From Ruminococcus sp. FC2018 (GTDB lineage: Bacteria > Bacillota > Clostridia > Oscillospirales > Ruminococcaceae), in contig NZ_JHXH01000008.1 in assembly GCF_000621805.1 (NCBI RefSeq), positions 1 through 64,000 on the forward strand: a stretch of 64,000 nucleotides of DNA, written 5' to 3'. Shown one piece after another: positions 42,885 to 49,765 of the stretch. Below the pieces are notes generated by a model. It saw only the letters and a program-made list of their open reading frames with translations. It did no database searches and had not been told where the DNA came from. A program made the translations under genes and the position numbers. How positions within the stretch are numbered: the first letter of the stretch is position 1; each line of letters starts with the position of its first letter.

Positions 42885-43733
42885 TTACTTCAGATCAAAA
42901 AGTATCTTATGTATATCTCCATCAATGCAAATACTCTGCCCTGCTATCCCATCAGGTGCATATGCCTCACCAAAATTCAGGCAGGCATAAACTGCATCGG
43001 GGTTCTGTGCTGTCATTCTCCAGAAAGGATACTTGATGATAACAGGCGTATTCATACCCACGCCAAGCTCTAAGAACAGAATATGCTGACCTTCGTTGGA
43101 ACGCAGAAAATCATCATAACGCTCGGCTGCCTTGTGCCAGCCCTCGTCCTCGACGAACTTATCATCGCTCCTCAGATTCATTGCCATCGGCTTGCCGCAA
43201 ACGGGACAATGCGGTACAAGCTCGGGGGGAACCTTCATATTCTTTTGCTGTTCAAACATCGCCCTGACGGTATCTTCGTTGTCATAGGTCTTTTGGTGGC
43301 AAGGCTCACTGCACTGCCACAAGCCGTAATCGCCCTGCGTATAAAAGAGCCTTGATTTGTCAAAGCCTGCCTTCTGAAATTGGTGGTCAACATTGGTGGT
43401 GATAACGAAATAGTCCTTGCCCTTCATAAGCTCAAACAGCGTCTTGTATGTGCCGTTGTCCACGTCCATATAGCGATTGATGTAGATGTAACGTGACCAG
43501 TACGCCCACATTTCCTCCTTCGTTTCAAAAGGAAAGAAGCCGCCTGAGTACATATCTCGAAAGCCGTACTTCTCCACGAAATCTCCAAAGTATTTCTGCA
43601 AACGCTCGCCCGAATAGGTAAAGCCTGCGGCGGTGGAAAGTCCTGCGCCTGCACCGATCACGATAGCGTCCGCAGTTTCAATCTCATTTTTCAGACGTTC
43701 AATTTCCGCTGAGTAATCTCTTGTAGATCTCAT
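42885..43733 (-). CDS. SirTM-type sirtuin
   Basis: A 282-residue sirtuin of the macrodomain-linked class (SirTM). The NAD-binding GAGAGLSTAAGF, TTNVDHQF in place of the usual TQNID, and a four-Cys zinc site (CSEPC and CPVC) are seen. The catalytic HG of deacetylating sirtuins is replaced: after the TTNVD helix the sequence reads YTQGDYG, with Gln in place of His, as in SirTM enzymes that act as protein ADP-ribosyltransferases. AAGGAGGACGATC precedes the ATG. It overlaps the macrodomain gene by 35 nt, so the writer and eraser are coupled. No lipoyl carrier or lipoate ligase gene is adjacent. Confidence 0.87.
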   Translation of the reverse strand: MRSTRDYSAEIERLKNEIETADAIVIGAGAGLSTAAGFTYSGERLQKYFGDFVEKYGFRDMYSGGFFPFETKEEMWAYWSRYIYINRYMDVDNGTYKTLFELMKGKDYFVITTNVDHQFQKAGFDKSRLFYTQGDYGLWQCSEPCHQKTYDNEDTVRAMFEQQKNMKVPPELVPHCPVCGKPMAMNLRSDDKFVEDEGWHKAAERYDDFLRSNEGQHILFLELGVGMNTPVIIKYPFWRMTAQNPDAVYACLNFGEAYAPDGIAGQSICIDGDIHKILFDLK

Positions 43734-44463
43734 GATCGTCCTCCTTGAATACGTTGAAGATAACCTGTATATCGTGTGTTTTGCGAAATTCCCTGACGGT
43801 GCGCACAGCTATCTCTGCCGCCTTATCCTGCGGAAATCCGAACACACCCGTCGAGATACAGCAGAATGCGATGCTGTCGATCCCGTTCTGCACGGCAATA
43901 TCAAGACAGCTTTTGTAGGAGCTTTCAAGTAGTCTGCAATGCTCGTCCGTGAGCCGTCCCTGCACGATCGGTCCGACAGTGTGTATCACATAGTCACATG
44001 GCAGATTATAGGCAGGCGTTATCTTCGCTCTGCCAGTGGGTTCTTCATGCCCCTGCGCTTCCATGATCTGACCGCACTTGTACCGCAGACGAACGCCTGC
44101 AAAGGTGTGGATACAGTTGTCGATACAAGAGTGGCACGGCTGCCAGCATCCCGTCATTCCAGAATTGGCTGCATTGACGATCGCACCGCATCTGAGCGTG
44201 GTAATATCGCCCTGCCAGAGGTAAATGCCGTCCTCTATTGGCGTTAAGTCTGCAATATTGGTGATGCCCTTGCTATCGGTCAGAGCGGTGAGGTATTCGT
44301 CCTCTGCCTGCAAAAAGTCATCACTTGCTTTCACCGCAGGACGGATATTCACAAGGCTTCTGTAAAGCCTGAACTTGTCCTGTTCGTTTTCGGGCATCGT
44401 TATATTGCCGAGGTCGTTACGCTCGGAAAGAAGATAGTCTATCAGAAGATCAACTTTGCTCAT
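43699..44463 (-). CDS. Zinc-type macrodomain ADP-ribose hydrolase
   Basis: A 254-residue macrodomain protein. After a helical N terminus of about 80 residues, IYLWQGDITTLRCGAIVNAAN and SGMTGCWQPC start the macro fold; a Cys/His-rich loop (CWQPCHSCIDNCIHTFAG) supplies the zinc ligands of the Zn-Macro class, and CCISTGVFGFP forms the phosphate loop. Such proteins remove ADP-ribose placed by SirTM. ATG 44463 is used, with AGGACGGTGATACC upstream, rather than the longer frame. It is first in the operon and drives the sirtuin gene. Confidence 0.88.
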   Translation of the reverse strand: MSKVDLLIDYLLSERNDLGNITMPENEQDKFRLYRSLVNIRPAVKASDDFLQAEDEYLTALTDSKGITNIADLTPIEDGIYLWQGDITTLRCGAIVNAANSGMTGCWQPCHSCIDNCIHTFAGVRLRYKCGQIMEAQGHEEPTGRAKITPAYNLPCDYVIHTVGPIVQGRLTDEHCRLLESSYKSCLDIAVQNGIDSIAFCCISTGVFGFPQDKAAEIAVRTVREFRKTHDIQVIFNVFKEDDHEIYKRLLSGN

Positions 44464-44488
44464 GGTATCACCGTCCTTTTCCGTTATC

Positions 44489-44517
44489 AGTATAGCACAT
44501 TTTGACAAAAGGAACAA
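44489..44517 (-). promoter_or_regulatory. Promoter of the macrodomain-SirTM operon
   Basis: Minus strand -35 TTGTTC (44512-44517), 17-nt spacer, -10 TATACT (44489-44494), about 25 nt before the start codon. Confidence 0.68.
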
Positions 44518-44655
44518 GTACGCACTTTTTTGTGCCTCAGTTACAAAAAAGTAACTATCCCGCAATTATGCAGTTTCGTGTCCTGCGACTACTGATATTT
44601 GATGCGATTCAAACTTGGGAAACGGATCACAAGAACGATACTATACTATAACAAC

Positions 44656-44700
44656 GATCCCCCTCATCAAAGGAATCATTATTCCAATGATGAGGGGATC
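44656..44700. terminator. Long hairpin at the end of the EamA remnant
   Basis: GATCCCCCTCATC pairs with GATGAGGGGATC with one bulged C; the GGAAT/ATTCC within the loop can pair further. It lies 2 nt beyond the EamA stop. The T-run is poor. Confidence 0.6.
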
Positions 44701-44702
44701 AC

Positions 44703-45254
44703 CTAAGAAACCGTTCTACCGATCGTATCTGACACAATGAATGCTGTTCCTACTATCATAACAGCCAGAGCGATCAGATACGCTATGGTAAGGCTTTCAT
44801 GGAGGAGTATAAACGATAGAAACGCTCCTATGAACGGCGCAACGGCATAGTATGCACTTGTTTTTGCAGCGCCGAGCGTCTTTTGTGCCCTTATGTAGGT
44901 GAAGATGCTGAGTCCGTATGCGACAAAGCCCAGTGCCACTGCCGGCAGGATATATCTCATATCCGGCAGCTTTTCACCGATGATGACGGCAACGATCAGA
45001 GAGCCTGCTGCAGAACCAAAGCCTTTTATCGTTACTATCTGATAGGTGCTCTTTTCAGAAATGCTCCTTGTGCAGTTGTTTTCAAGACCCCAGCATACAG
45101 TCGCTCCGAGAACGAGCAGAGAACCGACCGAGAACGTAAAACTGCCCTCACCGCCGAAAGAAAGAATGATGCTTGATAAAGTAATGAAACCTATCGCTAT
45201 CCATAGTTTTTTACTGACCTTTTCCTTGAAGATAAACAGAGCGATGAGCTTAGT
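44703..45254 (-). pseudogene. EamA/DMT transporter, N-terminal half missing
   Basis: Reading back from the stop, an open frame of about 180 codons gives KLIALFIFKEKVSKKLWIAIG, a TM pair, then GLENNCTRSIS and the second EamA repeat ending FILLHESLTIAYL. It thus holds the end of the first EamA domain and all of the second, about 60 percent of a ten-helix drug/metabolite exporter. Upstream of about 45254 the homology stops at the promoter of the next, divergent gene, with no start codon or ribosome-binding site. The ATG inside (44960) would give only 85 residues. Confidence 0.72.
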
Positions 45255-45282
45255 GTCGCTCCCGTTTTTTTCGTATTGTAGA

Positions 45283-45311
45283 TTGAAAATCGGGGCTGAT
45301 TGTGGTATAAT
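45283..45311 (+). promoter_or_regulatory. Promoter of the P-loop kinase gene
   Basis: -35 TTGAAA (45283-45288), 17-nt spacer, -10 TATAAT (45306-45311). Confidence 0.85.
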
Positions 45312-45368
45312 TGGAAATGAAAGAAGTACAATTTGCTGATATATATCAATTTAGAGGGAAGTAAGGCT

Positions 45369-45887
45369 ATGATTATACTGATAACCGGAGCATCACACAC
45401 AGGCAAAACGCTCCTTGCACAAAATCTGCTTGAAAAGTATCATTATCCGTATCTGTCGATAGACCACCTGAAAATGGGGCTTATCAGAAGCGGACAGACT
45501 GACCTGACACCTTATGATGACGATAAGCTGACAGACTATCTCTGGTCGATTATAAAAGAAATGATAAAGACTGCGATCGAGAATAAGCAAAACCTGATTG
45601 TAGAAGGCTGCTATATCCCGTTTAACTGGAAAGACAGCTTTGATGAGGAATATTTATCTCAAATCAAATTCATTTGCCTTGTAATGAGTGAATCGTACAT
45701 TGATGACCATTATTCTGACATTTTGGGCAATGAAAATGTGATCGAAAATAGATTGCCTGATGAGGACTTCACAATTCAGTTTGTGAAGCAGGAGAATGCG
45801 TATTATCTTCAAAACTACTGCCAATACGGGCTTGACTACATTTTAATTGATAAAAGTTTTGAAATCGAAGAATATTGTCAATTGTGA
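45369..45887 (+). CDS. P-loop kinase-like ATPase
   Basis: A 172-residue nucleotide-kinase-fold protein. The Walker A GASHTGKTLLA opens the sequence, and IVEGCYIP carries a Walker-B-like Glu at about residue 80. The ENRLPDEDF region could be the lid. It resembles small AAA_33 / adenylylsulfate- or 2-phosphoglycerate-kinase-like proteins, so it may phosphorylate a small molecule; the substrate is unknown. ATG 45369 follows GAGGGAAG. The coding sequence is more AT-rich than its neighbours, suggesting separate acquisition. SRAP begins 20 nt downstream. Confidence 0.78.
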   Translation: MIILITGASHTGKTLLAQNLLEKYHYPYLSIDHLKMGLIRSGQTDLTPYDDDKLTDYLWSIIKEMIKTAIENKQNLIVEGCYIPFNWKDSFDEEYLSQIKFICLVMSESYIDDHYSDILGNENVIENRLPDEDFTIQFVKQENAYYLQNYCQYGLDYILIDKSFEIEEYCQL

Positions 45888-45906
45888 AATGGTTTAGGGG
45901 GACACC

Positions 45907-46587
45907 ATGTGTACTTGGTTCTATGCTGGAAAAACTACGCTGTCACCGATCATCACAAAGGCACAGCAGCTACCGCTTGCGGATACGATCAGGAACACTA
46001 TGTCACGTTCGGGAGAAATGTCGGGCAATATCCGTCCCACTGATATGGCAGCGGTGTTCGCTCCGAACAAGCAAGGAAATATGGCGGTGTTTCCTATGAT
46101 ATGGGGCTTCACGGTCGAACGATCATCAAAACCGCTAATCAACTGCCGTATCGAAACAGCTGACCGGAAGCCCGTATGGAAAGACTCTTGGTTCAGGCGG
46201 CGGTGCGTAATTCCGGCATCGTGGTACTACGAATGGGGCATACCGCCCTCTGAGGTCGGCTATCATAACGCAAATGAACAGCGGAACATCAAAAAAGAAA
46301 AGTATGCGATACAGCCGGAAGGAGCTGAGATCACATACCTTGCAGGACTGTACCGCTTTGAGGAGCATAGAGGTGTTCAGATACCGATGTTTGCCGTGAT
46401 AACAAGAGAATCGGTCGAACCCGTAAGCGCTATCCATGACCGAATGCCCCTTATCCTCTGCAAAGACAGCTTGCGTGAATGGGTGCGTCCCGACGGTGAT
46501 CCAGGCAGGATAGCGAAGAATGCTCTGACGAATATGGTTATGGAGAAAGCGAAGGACTATCCTGAACCTGAGTTTATGCAGACCTGA
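45907..46587 (+). CDS. SOS response-associated peptidase (SRAP/HMCES-like)
   Basis: A 226-residue SRAP protein that crosslinks to abasic sites in single-stranded DNA. The catalytic Cys2 follows the initiator Met (MCTWF), the NCRIET motif holds the active-site Asn and Glu region, CVIPASWYYEW has the second Glu, and IHDRMP the catalytic His. All key residues are intact. The resident Met is removed so that Cys2 forms the thiazolidine link. It lies 20 nt after the kinase gene with AGGGGGAC before the ATG. Confidence 0.92.
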   Translation: MCTWFYAGKTTLSPIITKAQQLPLADTIRNTMSRSGEMSGNIRPTDMAAVFAPNKQGNMAVFPMIWGFTVERSSKPLINCRIETADRKPVWKDSWFRRRCVIPASWYYEWGIPPSEVGYHNANEQRNIKKEKYAIQPEGAEITYLAGLYRFEEHRGVQIPMFAVITRESVEPVSAIHDRMPLILCKDSLREWVRPDGDPGRIAKNALTNMVMEKAKDYPEPEFMQT

Positions 46588-46616
46588 ACTATGTACCGCT
46601 TTATTGGAGGAAAATT

Positions 46617-47063
46617 ATGAGTAAAGATAACATTCGACCGATCACTATGGAGCATATTCGGCACTATGGTGACATATATGCAAAAGCCTTTTCGGGTGAG
46701 CCGTGGAATGATCCGTGGAAACCGGAAGATGCTGTCATTCACGTTCGTGAGCTGTTAGAGTCCAAGCAATCCTACGGTCTTGAATACGTCATTGACGGCG
46801 AGGTTGTCGGCTTTATCCTCGGAACATCGATGCTGTTCCATTACGGCAGGACTTTTGAGATCAATGACCTTGCTGTTGATCCCGACTATCAGCGCAGAGG
46901 TATCGCAAAGGAACTGCTTGAAAAGTGCCTGGCAGATATAAAGGCGCAGGGTATGGCGGGTGTTCACCTTATCACCGCCGGAGAGGGCATTCTGCCTGAG
47001 TTTTACGAAAAATATGGCTTTAAAAAGGAAGATGAGGTCATACTGATGGGAGCAGAATTATAA
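46617..47063 (+). CDS. GNAT family N-acetyltransferase
   Basis: A 148-residue acetyl-CoA-dependent acyltransferase. Motif A is INDLAVDPDYQRRGIAKEL, with the RRGIA acetyl-CoA phosphate loop near residue 96, followed by motif B with FYEKYGFKKED. The substrate cannot be told. GGAGG lies 7 nt before the ATG. It is the third gene after the kinase and SRAP genes on the same strand. Confidence 0.9.
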   Translation: MSKDNIRPITMEHIRHYGDIYAKAFSGEPWNDPWKPEDAVIHVRELLESKQSYGLEYVIDGEVVGFILGTSMLFHYGRTFEINDLAVDPDYQRRGIAKELLEKCLADIKAQGMAGVHLITAGEGILPEFYEKYGFKKEDEVILMGAEL

Positions 47064-47093
47064 TATCAGCAATGACTTTATGGAGGAAACACT

Positions 47094-47308
47094 ATGAATC
47101 AATCCGGATACCCTGAAAGAGACTGAAAGCTGCATTTTTGAATATCACCGGAGCACTTCTATCGAAAACAGACGCAGAGGAAAGAAGTTCTATTTGCTTG
47201 ACCTCAATGAATTTGATGATAAATATGCTCAGATATGATACCGCAAAGTTCAAATTTGTAGATGGAACTCGGATTCAGACATATCAGGGTTATAAAGGAG
47301 TATTTGAT
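47094..47308 (+). pseudogene. Gene remnant before TfoX
   Basis: GGAGGAAACACT precedes an ATG at 47094, but the frame stops after MNQSGYPERD. A shifted frame continues with ESCIFEYHRSTSIENRRR and GKKFYLLDLNEFDDKYAQI, then stops. This looks like a short gene broken by a frameshift; I do not recognise the family. Confidence 0.4.
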
Positions 47309-47647
47309 ATGGAAAGATCAAAAGCTAAAGAGCTTGCCGAATACATAACACAGCAGCTTGAGGAGTTGGGAGATATCCGTAAAATACCTATGATGGGCGG
47401 CTATATATTTTACTATCGGGAACGCATTTTCGGTGGTATATACTCAGGTGGATTTATGGTGAAAAAAACTAAAGCAAGCCGAAAATATATGCCCGACAGC
47501 ATTGCTCGCCCGCCGTATGATGGGGCAAAGGAAATGCTGCCCGTAACGATAATTGATGATAGAGAATTACTGCAAAAAATGGTATCGGAAATGTTCAGCG
47601 AGCTGCCCGAACACAAGCCGAAAACAAGAAAGTCTGACAAAAAATGA
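47309..47647 (+). CDS. TfoX/Sxy N-terminal domain protein
   Basis: A 112-residue TfoX N-domain protein: helix KAKELAEYITQQLEEL, then IRKIPMMGGYIFYYRERIFGGI, in the order of the Sxy domain (usually K-x-MFGG-x-x), and a C-terminal helix ending in a basic tail. In gamma-proteobacteria TfoX activates competence; stand-alone N-domains in Firmicutes have no proven role. ATG 47309 is chosen because AAAGGAG lies 8 nt upstream; the longer frame runs into the remnant before it. Confidence 0.8.
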   Translation: MERSKAKELAEYITQQLEELGDIRKIPMMGGYIFYYRERIFGGIYSGGFMVKKTKASRKYMPDSIARPPYDGAKEMLPVTIIDDRELLQKMVSEMFSELPEHKPKTRKSDKK

Positions 47648-47663
47648 AACGTGAAACAAAAAT

Positions 47664-47691
47664 GCGGCACCGGGGAAATTCCCGATACCGC
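47664..47691 (-). terminator. Lipoprotein gene terminator (repeat family C, copy 1)
   Basis: GCGGCACCGGGGAAATTCCC hairpin closing with ATACCGC; on the minus strand it ends in ATTTTTG. The same hairpin recurs at 48559-48586. Confidence 0.82.
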
Positions 47692-47734
47692 ATCAGATAT
47701 ATTCAAAAAATTATGGCTTTTACCTATCCGGCAA

Positions 47735-48316
47735 TTACTCAGCTGCCTGCTCCTGTGCACCGTCGCCCTGCTGAGCATCGCCCTGCTTTGCGTCACCATC
47801 AGCTGAAGGTGCTGTGAATGAAGGATCCTTTGTCATTACCATCTGGGTGTTGTCATCAATCTTTAAATTCAGCTTGTCGCCGTTAATAGTCATAACGGAT
47901 GTTTCGCCGTCGCTGTCTTTTATTGTAACTGTGTTGCCTTCAACAGTGTATGTGCCCTTACTGTTCTTGCCCTCGGAATATCCATTGCAAGTTCCGTCCT
48001 CGTTGAATACAGTTGTGGCCTTCATAGACTCAACAGTTGATCCGTTAGCCTGTGCGAGCTCTTCCAACGAAAGCTCAGTGCCGTCAGCCTTCATGCCGCC
48101 GGAAACTGTCCATGCACCTACAACTGAAACTGCCTGTGTAGCAGAGCTGTCTGCTGCGGAGCTGTCTGCTGCAGAGCTATCAGCTGCTGAAGAATCAGCC
48201 TTGCTGCTGGAGCTTGTCTTAGATGAAGAATCAGCCTTGCTGCTTGAGCTGTCGCCGCAAGCTGCAAATGACATCACCATTGTTACTGCTAAAATTGCTG
48301 CAAGAATCTTTTTCAT
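47735..48316 (-). CDS. Secreted lipoprotein with Ser/Ala-rich repeats
   Basis: A 193-residue predicted lipoprotein. The signal peptide MKKILAAILAVTMVMSFAAC ends in a lipobox with Cys20. A low-complexity tether of SSSKAD and DSSAA units (about 22-60) precedes a compact beta-rich domain (about 62-165) with VVGAWTVSGG, FNEDGTCNGYSEG, KGTYTVEGNTVTI and TINGDKLNL, the pattern of lipocalin-like or DUF4923-type extracytoplasmic domains. The tail is rich in Gly, Asp and Gln. The 15-bp DNA repeat in the tether may vary in length. It has its own promoter. Confidence 0.82.
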   Translation of the reverse strand: MKKILAAILAVTMVMSFAACGDSSSSKADSSSKTSSSSKADSSAADSSAADSSAADSSATQAVSVVGAWTVSGGMKADGTELSLEELAQANGSTVESMKATTVFNEDGTCNGYSEGKNSKGTYTVEGNTVTIKDSDGETSVMTINGDKLNLKIDDNTQMVMTKDPSFTAPSADGDAKQGDAQQGDGAQEQAAE

Positions 48317-48404
48317 AGTGTTTCTTTCCTTTCATTATCGCTCGGAAAGGCGTATTTGCGTCCCCCCGGCTTTGTTGATCATTTTGATCTTTTGATCGTA
48401 TGTG

Positions 48405-48434
48405 AGTATACCATCTATTATAAAGCAATGTCAA
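48405..48434 (-). promoter_or_regulatory. Lipoprotein gene promoter
   Basis: Minus strand -35 TTGACA (48429-48434), 18-nt spacer, -10 TATACT (48405-48410). The gap 48435-48558 holds no gene. Confidence 0.82.
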
Positions 48435-48558
48435 GGCTATTGAGACAATTTTGTAAGATTGACTTAAAATTTTGTTAATTTAAAAATGTAATTGTGCATT
48501 TACCACGTATAACTTGCACTTTTTTAGTGCACTTTATCCAATACAACTTGTTGAAAAA

Positions 48559-48586
48559 GCGGCACCGGGAAAGCTCCCGATACCGC
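48559..48586 (-). terminator. Terminator (repeat family C, copy 2)
   Basis: GCGGCACCGGGAAAGCTCCC closing with ATACCGC, then TTTTTC on the minus strand. It is almost the same as 47664-47691, with compensating changes next to the loop (GAAATT versus AAAGCT). Confidence 0.82.
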
Positions 48587-48594
48587 CTTAGATA

Positions 48595-49084
48595 TTATCC
48601 TTTTGACTTCGCCTTGGCTTTCTTTGCTGCTAAATAGCTCCAGCAGATACCCATTGTAAGCCAGAAATACGGTGACAAATAGTTCGAGCCGCTGTTGAAG
48701 AACGCTTGCACGAGATATCTGACGACAGCACCACCGATACTGACATCACTGCTATCGAGTAGATCCTCAGCCTCTTGTTCAGCGTATCTATTGTTTTGTG
48801 CATCTCTTGTCCGCCCTCGGACAGCTGCGACGACAGCTTTGAAGTAAACTCTTACCAACCTGTTGCAGCAGCTCTTAGACTTGTGTTGTCTGTTTGGTTA
48901 TCGCCTGTTCCCAATCCTGCATTGTGGAGTTGATGCAGTTCACCATTTCCTGTGCCCTGTACTCTCTGTGCCCGAGGTTGATGCTTGTTTTGTGAGGGTC
49001 GTAAGGCTTGAGCACTTTCAACCCGTGAGCGACGCATATCTCGTCATTGAGATGACGCATTTTCGCAAGCGTGAACTTGTTCAT
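48595..49084 (-). pseudogene. Relaxase remnant with internal deletion
   Basis: MNKFTLAKMRHLNDEICVAH and SINLGHREYRAQ (49084-48960) match the middle of the relaxase at 55555-57018. The frame then jumps into MVNCINSTMQDWEQAITKQ, which matches the nested gene at 55758-56240, and 48858-48595 returns to the relaxase frame with RDAQNNRYAEQEAEDLL. About 130 residues were lost between the parts, and the N terminus is missing. The C terminus ends in a different hydrophobic tail. It is a dead relative of the intact mobilization module 6 kb away. Confidence 0.82.
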
Positions 49085-49271
49085 AGTTAGATATAAGTAA
49101 GATATATAACTCTTTATCTATTGGGTACTTCATATGTTATGCCACAGTGACACAAGGGGTATGACACTTTTGGTAATTTCAAGCAAAACGTCCCCTGTAC
49201 ACTCCACGGGTGGTCATTAACAAAAAGAGACAGCAAAAAACTCCGCAGATGTCGTATCTACGGAGGTTTTG

Positions 49272-49291
49272 CACTATCGCAAACGATAGTG
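49272..49291. repeat. Perfect 8-bp hairpin with CAAA loop
   Basis: CACTATCG-CAAA-CGATAGTG. Together with CGTCC-TTGC-GGACG near 49335 it forms another small cluster of hairpins. The surrounding 49085-49271 gap holds two TGACAC boxes and no gene. Confidence 0.6.
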
Positions 49292-49296
49292 AATAA

Positions 49297-49322
49297 GCTG
49301 GTGACGGGGCTCGAACCTGCGG
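49297..49322 (-). other. tRNA 3'-end-like fragment (possible att site)
   Basis: The minus strand reads GCAGGTTCGAGCCCCGTCACC followed by AGC, matching the T arm and acceptor end of a tRNA (the same CACCAGC acceptor as tRNA-Thr at 17379-17451). Upstream sequence does not fold into a whole tRNA. Integrated elements often leave such 3' ends. Confidence 0.4.
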
Positions 49323-49405
49323 CTCTGCACTTACCGTCCTTGCGGACGATCCTACGAATGCGCTGCAAAAAAATCCGCCCAATGTTCTCGGACGGATTTT
49401 TAAGA

Positions 49406-49440
49406 GCTGGAAACGTGACTTGAACACGCGACCGTGAGCT
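49406..49440 (-). other. Second tRNA 3'-end-like fragment
   Basis: GGTCGCGTGTTCAAGTCACG and TTTCCAGC on the minus strand again look like a T arm and acceptor end without the rest of the molecule. A strong bidirectional hairpin, AAAAATCCG with CGGATTTTT (about 49369-49402), separates it from the first fragment. Confidence 0.35.
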
Positions 49441-49636
49441 GTTTTTAAAGCGACAAAATCGAACGCTTGTTCGTTGCTCTTTTTTGTCAGTATACCATAC
49501 TCTTTGGGCTTTGTCAAGCAGTTTTGGATCTTTATCAGCTGATTTAAGAGCACAAGTTTTTGCCCTTTGGCGTATTTGTGTCACACAGCAGTTTTTTGAC
49601 TACAGTTTCACCTGCACTTGTAGCATAATTTACTTT

Positions 49637-49714
49637 GCAAACGTTTGCGTGCAGCATTTACTACAAAGTGGGGATATATTATCTATTGAATTTTATGCAA
49701 AATGAGGCTATTAT
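49637..49714 (+). promoter_or_regulatory. Promoter and upstream operator of secreted protein copy 2
   Basis: Perfect palindrome GCAAACGTTTGC (49637-49648), then -35 TTGAAT (49686-49691), 17-nt spacer and -10 TATTAT (49709-49714). The operator-to--35 distance is 37 nt here and 36 nt in copy 1. The box matches the consensus core of LacI/PurR-family operators. Confidence 0.78.
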
Positions 49715-49765
49715 ATAGACAGAGAAAAGCAAAAACCACAAAAGGACATCTAAGGAGGAATCACT

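Noticed and set aside
45197-45406. 69-codon frame on minus over the EamA truncation point
   Set aside because: The EamA homology is in another frame; this frame overlaps the promoter and start of the kinase gene.
49297-49440. Functional tRNA genes
   Set aside because: Only T arm and acceptor ends fold; no anticodon arm can be formed.
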